Shown here piece by piece: positions 53,871 through 64,000 of a DNA stretch of 64,000 nt (positions are counted from its first letter, which is position 1; each line of letters starts with the position of its first letter). This stretch comes from Agroathelia rolfsii. Its lineage: Eukaryota > Basidiomycota > Agaricomycetes > Amylocorticiales > Amylocorticiaceae. The stretch is taken from positions 2,480,001 through 2,544,000 of the forward strand of contig JABRWF010000008.1 of assembly GCA_018343915.1 (NCBI GenBank), in the 5' to 3' direction. The notes under the pieces were generated by a model. That model made no database searches and was not told the DNA's origin. It saw only the letters and a program-made list of their open reading frames with translations. The translations under genes were made by a program, and so were the position numbers.

Positions 53871-54649
53871 AGGACAAAAAAAAAGTCAGAAGCAATATTA
53901 TATAATGGTTTTTTCCCCCATAATCATATCCCGTTCATGCTCAAAAAAATTGTTTCGTTATTACACTACATGTTACATAACTTAACTTTTTCGCTTCATC
54001 GTTATCATCAATTCATTTATTACTTTCTCGGACGGTTTCTGGTTTTCTTCTCTTTTCTTTTCTACGCAAGACGGATTAGATATTTTACAAATACAAAACA
54101 AGGGGTTTGCTTTGACTACATGTGCCATAGATGGGTTTCTTACATTTCGATACTCTCTCAACTACCACATACTATTACTTAAGTACTACGTATGCATCTT
54201 TGTTGCAGAATCTCCTCATCGTGTATATTTTCTGAATCAGCATTACACATTATAATCATAAATCAGACTGTTATCTCATGTTTCAGATTCCTTCATTGGG
54301 AGCTGGATTTTCACTGATACAGATCTGATGAATGAAACGGATAATACGTGTGCTCTTGAGTAAAAACGCTAGCCTTTATTTGCCACAGAAGAAACGAATC
54401 TTTGATATTATGCCTCTCTATTTCAGCATTGAAACGAAACGCTGAATACGAGCACGAGCACAAACCACGCCCATGAGCCGAAAGAAAGATTCATCACATA
54501 GAATGTACAGATATAAACATTAAATACAAGCTTGATTCATCAATAGATACGTGTTCAGATAAACGAAGTAAAGAGAATTAAAAAAGAAAAAGAAAAAGAA
54601 AAAAGGGGGGAGGGCGGAAGCCCGCAGGCAGTATGCACAGGTGGTCATG
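53871..54649. other. Intergenic 3' flanks
   Basis: AT-rich sequence between convergent trehalase and SPC25. A purine run (AAAAAG)n leads into GGGGGGAGGG near 54582-54612. Confidence 0.5.
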
Positions 54650-55631
54650 TCATGCAGACTGTGCCGTAGGTGGATACAACAGATCCTCAAAAGCTTGCCG
54701 TATTCGCTTGATGAATGTGTAAACGTCGCGCGAATCGTTCAGCTCTTGCAGTAGCAGTGGTGCATTGGGCAGGGCGGGCGTGCTTGTAAGGACTGTATAT
54801 TGCGCCCGCGCATATTTAACAGGTGAAACGCAAAAGGCAAAATATAGGATACCCACTTCGGTACGACTGGCTCGACAAATCGAGCACCAACGAGAACTCG
54901 CGGTCTGGATCAGATTCGTCGATGTACGTAAATCGTATGAGGAGCTGGTTCTCCTGCACACCCTCGATGTAGCAGCGCAAGCACAGCTCGCAGGCTTCGA
55001 GGAAGGGTACGGCGTAGGAGTCGTATTCGCGCAGAATGGCGCTTTCTTTCTCTTTCTCTGTTTTGTTCCATGATTCGGGATAGGTCTTGGATATGAGTCA
55101 TATCATAGCATAAACATACCTCTTCGAAGACTGTCCGCAATGGCGCGGTACCGTTCAATCTCGGCTTCAGTCTCTGCGAGCTGACTCCGTGCTTCCTCGA
55201 GCTGCTTTTTCAGCTGAGCCGCATAGGCCTCTGATTCTTTCGTTTCTTGCTGCTCTTTCTCAAGTGCTATTTATCAAAGCGAAAAGAGCTGATTCTTGAG
55301 TCATGTCTTGAAATGACGCTTTTTTCCGCGCCAACGAATATAACACCCGCCTGACGTACTCACTAGCCATCAACTCAATCTCATTCAACTTGCACTGATT
55401 AATCTCGCTCTCCATCGCCTGTATCCGCTCCGCGATCCGCTTCTGTTCCGCGTTGTACACATCGCGCCGGTGGGATATCTCAGTCATGGCGCGCGTGCTG
55501 TAGTTAGAGACCGCCTTGAGAAAGTTGCGCGTCGATGCTTCATATACATCGAGCTTTAGGTCAATCTTGGGGTTGTCCTGAGCGAGTAGGGCAGAGAGGT
55601 TAATTTTGCCTGCGCGATAGGCTCGATTCAT
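54650..55631 (-). CDS. SPC25: Kinetochore protein Spc25
   Basis: Subunit of the NDC80 complex that links kinetochores to microtubules. Exon 1 from MNRAYRAGKINLSALL is followed by a coiled coil. The coil runs HRRDVYNAEQKRIAERIQAM onward and is continued after an intron by LEKEQQETKESEAYAAQLKK and LEEARSQLAETEAEIERYRA. The globular C-terminal domain has YAVPFLEACELCLRCYIEGV, NQLLIRFTYIDESDPDREFS, and VLDLSSQSYR, the most conserved Spc25 segment. The last exon reads LPNAPLLLQELNDSRDVYTF and ends in PPTAQSA. Four exons, GT-AG. Length of about 240 residues fits the family. Confidence 0.85.
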
Positions 55632-55945
55632 TTTTATTGCTGAATTTATGCAAGATGTGGAGGATCCGAGTAGGCGAGATTACTATAATCAAGAGTAAGT
55701 CGGCGTGAGTGTAACTGATAGATGCGCACTGGTGGCGTCTGTTGATCGAACAGCCACTTTCGTTTTAGTGGCTGGCTGGGAGTGACTCTAATCCACTTTG
55801 GTTGACTTGATTTTTGTACAACCGCATTATTCTCATTTTCAAAACCGGATTTCATGCAAGGAGACTTTGTTATTTCCATAAATAATAGTTATACAAATGC
55901 ACATCGCTAAAGGCTAATACAAATCAGTGAGTCGATTATTGAGCC
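55632..55945. other. Short spacer upstream of SPC25
   Basis: It has a 77-codon minus-strand frame (55879-55646) ending just before SPC25. Without homology or splice support it is not called. Confidence 0.4.
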
Positions 55946-57343
55946 TTAAGGTGTCTCTTCAATAATATGCACCAATTTCTCAGCAGAAATCTGTCCAAAA
56001 ATATTAGGTTTATCAGTGTTTGAATCTCGATATATTCATCTGAAGAAAGACCGGTATGCGTACCGCCTGTGATTTCAGCAGCTCATGTGCCTCAGTAACG
56101 CTACTCAACCCGCCAGGCATAATCCTGACCGCTGGTGTCTTGATTTTGCCTTGGAAAAGAAGGTCGGAAAGCGTCTACAGGTACCACTTATAGGCCTCGG
56201 CATGCTCCGGTATACCAGGTGCAGGAAAAGGGAATGTAATTGCCTAACGGTAAGCAAATGAAAGGAATATCAGCAAGCAAGGCCCGAAAGACTATGCAAG
56301 AGTAACATAATAACATACAACGCCATAGAGTGTATACCCGTTCGAGAATACCGAAGAGACATTCTCCCGCGTGGGCTTAAACAAATGCGTGGATGTGGAA
56401 ATAACGGCCCCAGATGAGCTTACGCTATCCGAAACAAGTTGGTTTGTCTTTTCATCACCGGGCACATAGCATACGAATCCATGCACGAGTTTGTCGTTCG
56501 TGTATTCGCGAATCTTCTTGGCGACATCCGGATCCTTGTAGTCAAATAACACATCGGCACCGATAGACTTGAGATATTCATGGTTCTTCTCCGACGCGGT
56601 AGCCACGATTGTGTAGCCACTTGCTTTAGCAATCTGAATGAGTAATTGACCAACAGTCGTTGCTCCTGACCATACAAGAATCTGCAGGTTGTGTGCGTCA
56701 GATAAGATGATGATAGCAGATTATATCAAAACTATGACACTCACCTGTGTCGGTGTTTTAACAGGATCGGAAGGCTTGGCCATGTTTTGTGACTGATACA
56801 GCATTTGGAATGCAGTGCTCGCACAAACGGATAGAGTAGCTGCATCTGGGAAGGACACGCTATCCGGAAGCGTGTACACTTGTTCGGCATCCACGACCAA
56901 GTATTCTGCAAATGCGCCCTTGTGCTTGTATGCGGCTAGAAATTCAATAAATCGAGAATTAATTTAGCCAGTCATTGCCTGAGAAGATAAGAGAGACCTG
57001 CCTCCGTGCACTGAACCAGCTACCCGCTCGTTAATCTTTCTTGTTCCTGGTCGCACTTCAGACCCAATATCCTCTACAATCCCTGCAAAGTCGTGGCCAA
57101 CAATGTGGTCCGGTTCCTTTGCCAAACCTACTGTCATGTCTAGAGAAAGGCGCAAATGAGGCCCCCATGGTTTTGATGTTTGAATTTGAGACATAAGCAC
57201 ATACGGTCGACAGGATTCTCTCCAACAGCGATGACCTTAACCAACACCTCTGTTGGTTTGGGCTTGGGCACAGGAATATCACTTCTCAGTTGCACCTTGC
57301 CATCGCCAGTAGTGACAACAGCTTTCATGATTGAGGGGGCCAT
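55946..57343 (-). CDS. Medium-chain (MDR) reductase, GroES-like, copy 1
   Basis: Zinc-independent MDR oxidoreductase of the fungal enoyl-reductase/quinone-reductase type. The GroES-like N-terminus has MKAVVTTGDGKVQLRSDIPV, then EVLVKVIAVGENPVDH and HIVGHDFAGIVEDIGSEV. The NADPH-binding Rossmann part has VWSGATTVGQLLIQIAKASG, KSIGADVLFDYKDPDVA, and GFVCYVPGDE. It ends ISAEKLVHIIEETP. The intron at 56936-57001 uses a GC donor (GGAG/GCAGGT), which gives HGAAYKHKGAFAEY. About six exons. Substrate unknown. A tandem paralogue follows at 58106-59480, same strand. Start at MAPSIMKAVV; an in-frame upstream ATG at 57448 is judged part of the leader. Confidence 0.83.
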
Positions 57344-58105
57344 TGTAGATGAAAAAGAGTAGTAGACTTGTTTGAGATGTTTGGAGATAAAGATGATTGA
57401 TTCTCGATGAGAGAGAGGCACTGCTTTGGATGGGAGACAATTCACCATAGATGCGAGAGAATTTATACCTCCAGTACCATTTGCATACCAAGTGCTTACA
57501 TAGGAGCGATGACAACTGCCGTAGCTATTCGTCAGCCTTGTCTCTACTGAAGACTGGTCTCGGTCGGGTTCATGTGGATCATCACGGGGGCCAGGTGGGT
57601 CAGGATGAAAATGTACTATTACTCTTTTTTGATTTACTATTATGCACTATACGTAGCATCGTTTCCGACATAGGATGATAATCACTCACCACTTCACAAC
57701 AATAGCTTGTGACTAGCGCGTAGTGTTTCCCTCATCGATGACATGATTGTGATTGACACACATTTGAGTCAAGAAGAACCATAGACCAAGATTACTGCTA
57801 GTACTATCAGTAAGAGTCAAAAGGAGACAGGTCTTGTTTGAAGTAGCAGCGCACAATGAGAGGTGTATTCAGATAAGCATTACACACTGGTCCACTGCAC
57901 TACCTACTCTTGCTTCGGTGACTAAACGGGAGCCACAGCAAGCAAAGCCACTTTTAGTGACTACACACACTTCTCCGCACAATTCTAATACCCTCCCCTC
58001 TTTATGAAAATCAAATTTTGGACAAGATAGACTTCTTTTTATATCATATAGGGTGATAAAATTACATGAAATAACGAAACATCATAAATTCAACGAATCA
58101 AAATT
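57344..58105. other. Spacer between tandem MDR genes
   Basis: Promoter of copy 1 and 3' flank of copy 2. Nothing further was recognised. Confidence 0.5.
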
Positions 58106-59480
58106 CAAGGCGTCTCTGCAACGATATGCACCAATTTCTGAGCAGAAACCTGTCAATAAAATCCATCAGCGTTTGTCACTTAGGGTTCAATATATGCGCA
58201 TAAATGCAAGACGATGTACATACCGCTTGTGATTGCAGCAACTCAAATGCCTCAGAGATGCTGCTTAGGCCGCCTGGAACGATCTTGACCTCCGGGGTCT
58301 TGATTTTACCTTGAGCAAGAAGGTCGGCAAGTATCTTCAGATATCCTTTGTGTGCTTCAGAGTGTTCTGGTACAGCAGGACCCGGGAATGGGAATGTCAT
58401 TTCCTGAAGGACACATCAATTAGCCCAATGAAACCCAGGAGAGTTGGATATATATATAAAAGATAACGTACAGCACCATAGAGCGAATACGCGTTTGACA
58501 TCGTTGACGAAATGTTCTCTCGCGTTGGCCGGAAGTGTTGTACACACGAGGAGACGGTGGCTCCGGATGAGCTCAGACTGTCTGACACGAGCTTGTTCGT
58601 CTCTTCTCCAGACGCGTAGCACACGAATCCATGCACAAGCTTGTCGTCCGTATATTCACGGATCTTCTTTGCGACATCCGGGTCCTTGTAGTCGAAAACA
58701 GTATCGGCGCCGATCGACTTGAGGTACTCATGATTCTTTTGCGAGGCGGTCGTGATAATGGTGTAACCACTCGCTTTGGCGATCTGGATCAGGAATTGAC
58801 CAACAGTCGTTGCGCCTGACCACACAAGAATCTATCGATTGCCCACGTACGAATGAGATATGAAGTAAATAGAATTGCCAAGTTTGGAACTCACTGAAGT
58901 TGGTGTCTTGACAGGATCAGAAGGCCTAGCCAAATTTTGCGACTGGTACAGCATCTGGAATGCCGTGTTCGTGCCGACAGTCAGAGTAGCTCCGTCTGGG
59001 AAAGAGATGCTATCCGGAAGTGGGGTCACTTTTTCGGCATCTACGACCAGGTATTCTGCGAATGCACCCTTGTCCTTGTATGTGGCTAGAAATCCTGTCA
59101 GCTGTGAATTACTTCATCAAGATAAAATAGACTTGCTTCCATGCACCGAGCCAGTCACTCGTTCTCCAATCTTTCTCGTACCTGGGCGCACATCTGCCCC
59201 AATCTCCTCCACGATTCCTGCAAAGTCGTGACCGACGATGTTGCCAGGCTCTTTAGACAAGCTTGCGACGAAAGCTAGAATGGGCCAGATCGGATGTCAG
59301 TAATGTCTCCTGGATATTTTAATTGGTAGTTAGATACATACGATCGACAGGATTTTCTCCAACAGCGACAACCTTGACCAACACTTCTGTTGACTTAGGC
59401 TTGGGTACAGGAACATCACTCCTGAGTTGCACCTTGCCATCACCGGTGGTGACAACAGCTTTCATAACAGTGGGAGCCAT
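58106..59480 (-). CDS. Medium-chain (MDR) reductase, GroES-like, copy 2
   Basis: Tandem paralogue of 55946-57343 with the same exon structure. It starts MAPTVMKAVVTTGDGKVQ, with EVLVKVVAVGENPVD and NIVGHDFAGIVEEIGADV. After a GC-AG intron (59086-59136, GGAA/GCAAGT) it reads HGTTYKDKGAFAEYLV. The Rossmann part has VWSGATTVGQFLIQIAKASG, KSIGADTVFDYKDPDVA, and GFVCYASGEE. The end is VSAQKLVHIVAETP. The Rossmann part is more similar between copies than the linker after NPVD. It is intact by all landmarks. Substrate unknown; the duplication suggests a role in handling variable reactive carbonyls or secondary metabolites, which is inference only. Confidence 0.83.
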
Positions 59481-60378
59481 AGTAGATGCTGGGATAGAGT
59501 ATACTAGTAGTTCAAGAGATAACTTGTAAGGTGGATGACACTGGTTGCTTTAGGATGAGAGACGATAATGTCTGCAAACACAAATACATCCAGCAGTATT
59601 TATACCGTTTTACAGCATGAACATGGATGAAAGCTTATCGGATGGAAATGACAGCTTTACCGCAATGTTTGTCAGCCTCCGCTGAATATCGCGCGCCATC
59701 ACTGGAACAAGTGGTTTGCGTTGCCCCATTTTGCTTGTTGAGTAACAATGACTTTAGGCACGTGTGCCCGACAAATTAGCGGCCTCAGGCACGGTAATCA
59801 AAGTCAATCGACACAAGCCACGCCGCCTCGTTAGTGTGCTGTGTAAGCTATTACCAGGGAGACGATAACTCCGAATATCGGACAACAATAGATCCAGAGC
59901 GATTATGTTGTAGGCCAAGGATTCTACTGGCAAGTGAAAGTGGTATGCAAACTAATCAAAATCCCAGAAATTGTCCGACGGTGTGTCACATTAGGTCATG
60001 AAATTTTGAATGAACAGGGAAAGCCAATGACAATCTCGTAAGCATTATTAAGCATTAATAAGCAGCTTTGTAGCATTGACTCAGACCCCCACGCATGCGT
60101 AGTCTGATTCTACATGTACATCCGGGGAGGGGGTCTTGAATGTAAGAATAAGGTTGGTAGATTTGAAGACATCAACAGAAAGGTCGTCCGCAACTTCTTT
60201 CAAATCATGTTTTTATCCATAAAAAGACATGCATGTAGTAGGACGCCGGCAAGAAGCGAAAGCGCAAAATGTGTAAACCCGAAAAGCCTCATCTATGAAC
60301 GAAGCATTGTCATACAAATATAATACATACACGACCATTGTCATCATCATCACCTTTTCATCACCTAAGCACTAATTA
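59481..60378. other. Intergenic spacer
   Basis: Upstream of MDR copy 2 and downstream of ATG15. No gene was recognised. Confidence 0.5.
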
Positions 60379-62110
60379 CTAGGGGAAATTCCCAAACTCC
60401 CACCTAAAACACTCCTATTTGAGATTTTTTTTAAAAAAAGACGATGAATCAGCACATCACGAAACCGAAGTAAAAAGAGTTTGCAGAAAAATTACAGAAA
60501 AAAACTCTATCAACTTACTACGCAATCCTCCTGAAGCTTTGGCAACGGGACCTCCCTGCCGGCTTTGGCGCTTTCCTCCCAGGGCTCGTTCAGTAAACGC
60601 TCAACCACGTTTACGATTGGGTGTGTGCGGATATCAACGGCCCAGGAGAGGTTCGTGACAGTGTCGTATACAATCGACTGTCCAAGATGGCATCTAAATT
60701 CAAAGTAAAATTAAAAATTAGTGAGTGAATTTCAGAGCGCACAAAAAAAAAAAAAGACAGAAGGGGAGACAAATATCAGGACAGGGACTTACGCCGATTC
60801 CATGACATATCCACCAATAGCACACGTCGAGAATACGCCATTACATGTCCCCATCGCGATTGGATCGGCGGTATGGTATACATGCGTGATGTGGTTCATG
60901 GAGCGCTAGTAATCCCCGTATAAGCAAAACTCCAAGGCCAAAGAGAGAACAGAAACAGGGATCCGGATCGTACCGGCATAGGAAGGTGCAGGCGATCGGC
61001 AGCCATCTTCTCTCCGGGCGCTTCAAACGCAATCACGGGCGCGCCAAACGTGACGCCGATCAAGGATGCCAGCGCACCGCCGAGGGAGTGGCCGATGATC
61101 CAGATGTCCGAATCAGGGTACAGATACGTGAGGTTGTTGTATAGGTTCTAATAGTGTTGAGGCGGCCTTTTACTTTAGTAATTTGAATGGGGTGAAATGA
61201 AGCGTAGTATGCGTACCACACCAATGGGATAGAACAAGCTTTCTTCCACCTGTTTCAAGGGGATCAGCATCGCACATGGAAATAGCAGTGATAAGTCTAA
61301 CCAGAGATTCCTCCAGACAAGTCTGATCACACCTGTATCTTCCACGATAGCAATCACAAACAGACTTCCAGGACCAATCGACGTGGGCACAGCAGCAGCT
61401 AAACAGCAGGTTATCATTTAGCTTGTCCTTTTTCGTCGTAGGGCCTCCGCCGCCAATAAAAGCTGCCGAGGTGCCCTTGATGGACAGGACGACGGTTGAG
61501 TTGTCCTCCGTCGCAAAGACGTGCCCGCGGAACCCGTCAGCGTCGTCTTCCCATCCGAACGGGTAGGACTTTGTACACGGACAGCAAAAAATATCAGTTA
61601 TCGGTAACGAGAGTATGGATTAAAAAACAGGCCTACATGATTCCACTTGCCCTCCAGATCATACCACCTATCCGTACCGGGCACGGTATATGCATTGTTG
61701 GTCATCTTGGCGAGTTCCAACAACACCGCTCGGCTCTCGAGGTCCGGGCCAATGATTATTTCGTCTACCCAATCCATGAGCTCGCTCTGTTCGTGCCATA
61801 TTGACCGATGGCGTGCGGCAGCATAGGCGGCGTACGACGGTGGGCGGGATGTCCGTATTTCCCTTGTAGCTGGGATGGTGTACTCTGTTTCTACGACATT
61901 GTCTTGGTACAACAAGGGGGAGGAAGGTGCATCGCCAACGGACACATCGGAGAAGAGCACCTGAGCGGCGGAGGAAACGGCGTGAGCATGGCGCAGACGG
62001 AACTGTAAAGCTTTCTGCTGCTTGGTCTCTGACGGAAGTGCATCGGGGGCTACAGGCAGCGTAGCGGCTAGGAATCTAGTGACCCAGCCGACGAGAAAAG
62101 TGGGTAACAT
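60379..62110 (-). CDS. ATG15: Autophagic-body lipase Atg15
   Basis: Vacuolar phospholipase that opens autophagic bodies. The N-terminus [20 protein letters not shown] is a signal anchor. The fungal Atg15 landmarks follow: [75 protein letters not shown], and [20 protein letters not shown]. The nucleophile is in [10 protein letters not shown]. Then [40 protein letters not shown], and [11 protein letters not shown]. The final splice from EDCV into [11 protein letters not shown] with TAG at 60379-60381 restores the conserved C-terminal Cys-containing tail; reading on would end at VVS instead. About seven exons. Start at the ATG before the anchor. Confidence 0.9.
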
Positions 62111-63051
62111 TGAGCATTGAAGAGCTGCAGATAATGGGCGGCGATGATAAAGAAAAGCACCTGCAAGGATTATGTGTGCTATTAGTACTACCCCGGGCTA
62201 TAAGGAGGTGGTAGGGGCTGCAGCGGCAAGCGCTGGGGCGGCCCGATTCGGAAGGTGGCCGTCACTTTGTCCGAGTCAGCTCACTCAAGTCAGCTTGGGA
62301 GGTATTTTCCTTCTTTTTTTTTTACTGCCATACATGTCTTTGTATGCTCTCATGACCATCTCTTTACGTGCTAAAGAACCGCGTTTTTCACCATCCGACG
62401 ATATAGTAACTTCCAACTATAGCAGCCTTTATCTCTGATAAGAGTAAATCAACGGCCCATCCACGAAATTGCTCCTCAACGCACAAGTCCTCTCTAGAAA
62501 TCATCAAAGCACTCTCGAGCTTGGTGTGACAGCAGCCTCAGTCAAAATTATTCTATGCGCCCACCCATTCCCTGGACTACATTCTGCTAAAATATCTTAT
62601 CTTGCTTTGTACATTCCGAAAAACAAAGCTTTGTGTCGACTTCGCTAGTAGACCTCCGAACATTCAGATGCTCCTCACCAGTCCACTGTGTAATTCTTCT
62701 CAAACTCCTGACATTCCAAACCATACGAGGAGGCCTTTTCAAATATCTGAATAGGAATGCAACTATCGTAAATACCATGGACTTGTGTAGCTTTCAACCT
62801 TTGAACGTTTGAAGCTTGTGATTCTAGAGTTGTCCTCGTCTTGCCAAACTATTCGGCATATCTCACGCGCACACAAAGAGAGAAATGACATCGTACAAGT
62901 TCTATTCCTGTTCAAGAGGACGCTATATGTTGAGTGCAAAAAAATCGATAGTCATGAAACTGCATGCAAATAATTGAAACCTCCTTGTTGCCTGCTCTTG
63001 CATATAAACTTCTTCTTTTATTCCATTCGCCTATGTGATGATGATACCTGT
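62111..63051. other. Intergenic region
   Basis: Upstream of ATG15 and downstream of the small mitochondrial-type gene. No exon or repeat was recognised. Confidence 0.5.
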
Positions 63052-63698
63052 CTATTTTCTTTGACTCCACGCTTCGTCGAGGCCGGCCTTGGCGAACTTC
63101 TCCGTCACTTTAGGATCGTCCGGGGCAGGATTCCTATGCACAAGATCCCATCAACGTAAGTATGCAGCGAACTGGACCAAACCAAAGAACAAGATGTCCG
63201 GGGACACCAACCTTACCTGCTTGCAAGCTCGCCTGTCGTGATGGGATGAGCAGGACTAGCGCTGGTCGAGCTGTGTGGAGCATCGGCAGGTGCCTCTGTG
63301 GCCGTAAAGTTCTGGTAGGGCGCAGACGTGGGGAAAGCGCCAGATGGCTGCAAACACGAATATTCAATTGAGTACACTACGACATCCACTGTACAGAAAA
63401 ACAGACGCACCACTTGATATGGCTTGTCGGCGGGATCAGGCTCAGAGACTACATATGTGCGCGATGGCTCTGGGTAGTGGTCGTGCTGCTTCTCGTACGA
63501 GGGTGAAGACGACGGGGTCGAGGACGACGATACCTGCACATCGCCAGCGTCGTCGTGATGGTGCGAGCCCAGGACGGCAAAGGGCGAGTGGAATGACCTC
63601 ATCGGTGTTACGCCCGCGGCAACGACGCCGCGCGGGGTTGACGGCCTGGAGAGCGTCCGCGCATGGCGGCGGGCAATGGTACGGAGAACAGAAGACAT
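63052..63698 (-). CDS. Putative mitochondrial protein of unknown function
   Basis: Three exons. Exon 1 starts MSSVLRTIARRHARTLSRPS and continues MRSFHSPFAVLG, an Arg/Ser-rich presequence without acidic residues that strongly suggests mitochondrial import. A low-complexity Ser/His/Asp region follows, then TYVVSEPDPADKPYQV. Exon 2 is Thr/Ala/Pro-rich and ends ITTGELASR. Exon 3 reads NPAPDDPKVTEKFAKAGLDE, then AWSQRK, with TAG at 63052-63054. I do not recognise the family. The two ordered ends (PDPADKPYQV and the C-terminal KFAKAGLDEAW) look like the conserved parts. Confidence 0.65.
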
Positions 63699-64000
63699 TA
63701 GTAGTATAGAGAATTAAAATGAGTTGTAGGCGTAGCAGTGATTCGTAGAAACAATCAGAGGAGGGGGAATGGGGAAATTGGGGGTGGAGGTGGGGCAAGT
63801 GCGTAGCTTATAAGCTGCAAGAGGGTCGTGAGAAGATTGAGTCCGTGGGGCTGCTCGATTGCGTTCACGCCTGCGTCCTCGTACCATTTCCCTCCCTCTT
63901 TCCATATCCTGAGTCGTTCGCATCGTCTGTTATTTCACAGAAACCGTGATGGTCAGATTGCCCCAATGAGCAAATGTCGGTCGCAGTTTCAGCTACTGCT
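63699..64000. other. Promoter side of the last gene, window end
   Basis: No feature was recognised to the right edge. Confidence 0.45.

Noticed and set aside
55646..55879. 77-codon frame upstream of SPC25
   Set aside because: Short, without recognisable domain or splice links, and in leader position; not enough to call a gene.
1..64000. CRISPR arrays, rRNA or tRNA genes
   Set aside because: No spaced direct repeats, no rRNA-like sequence, and no convincing tRNA A/B box pair was found by eye; a tRNA scan could still find one.

Overview
The window looks like nuclear DNA of a basidiomycete fungus, most likely an agaricomycete. Genes are split by many short introns of about 50-80 bp. There are three copies of the basidiomycete-type DUF7918 family, a velvet regulator, fungal neutral trehalase, ARV1, TSC13, MIC60, SPC25, ATG22 and ATG15. 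No bacterial-style operons are present. All gene models were assembled by hand from reading frames, splice sites and family knowledge; no search was run.

Layout. 1-3 kb: 3' end of ribosomal protein uL4 (RPL4), a BTB-domain gene, and an unrecognised single-pass membrane protein. 4-10.3 kb: three tandem DUF7918 paralogues on the minus strand, separated by repeat-bearing spacers. 11-17 kb: a class 3 lipase and two duplicated small secreted-protein genes, the second cut short by a nonsense codon. 17-25 kb: a housekeeping block of an ABHD11-like mitochondrial hydrolase divergent from TSC13, a short-chain dehydrogenase, ARV1 and an F-box gene. 25.7-27.4 kb: a fold-back element with about 300-bp inverted arms beside an F-box relic. 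27.8-37.1 kb: two Old Yellow Enzyme paralogues, the second split by a complete Ty1/copia retrotransposon with identical 208-bp LTRs, a 5-bp target duplication and an intact 1375-residue gag-pol frame. 38.5-46.8 kb: a velvet gene, MIC60, and ATG22 divergent from MIC60. 48.5-54 kb: a small secreted protein, a diverged tandem repeat and neutral trehalase. 54.6-63.7 kb: SPC25, two tandem medium-chain reductases, ATG15, and a small presequence-bearing protein of unknown function.

How the parts relate. Housekeeping genes (translation, mitochondrial architecture, lipid synthesis and transport, kinetochore, vacuolar autophagy, trehalose use) are interleaved with fast-evolving accessory genes that occur as local duplicates: DUF7918 x3, secreted peptides x2, OYE x2, reductases x2, F-box gene plus relic. 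Mobile DNA is concentrated around these duplicates. The most interesting items are the DUF7918 trio, each carrying two C-terminal motifs that resemble SUMO-interaction motifs; the fresh copia insertion, whose primer site matches the anticodon loop rather than the 3' end of initiator tRNA; extremely short retroposon insertions with perfect 12-bp target duplications; and GC-AG introns, one of which replaces a GT-AG intron of its paralogues.
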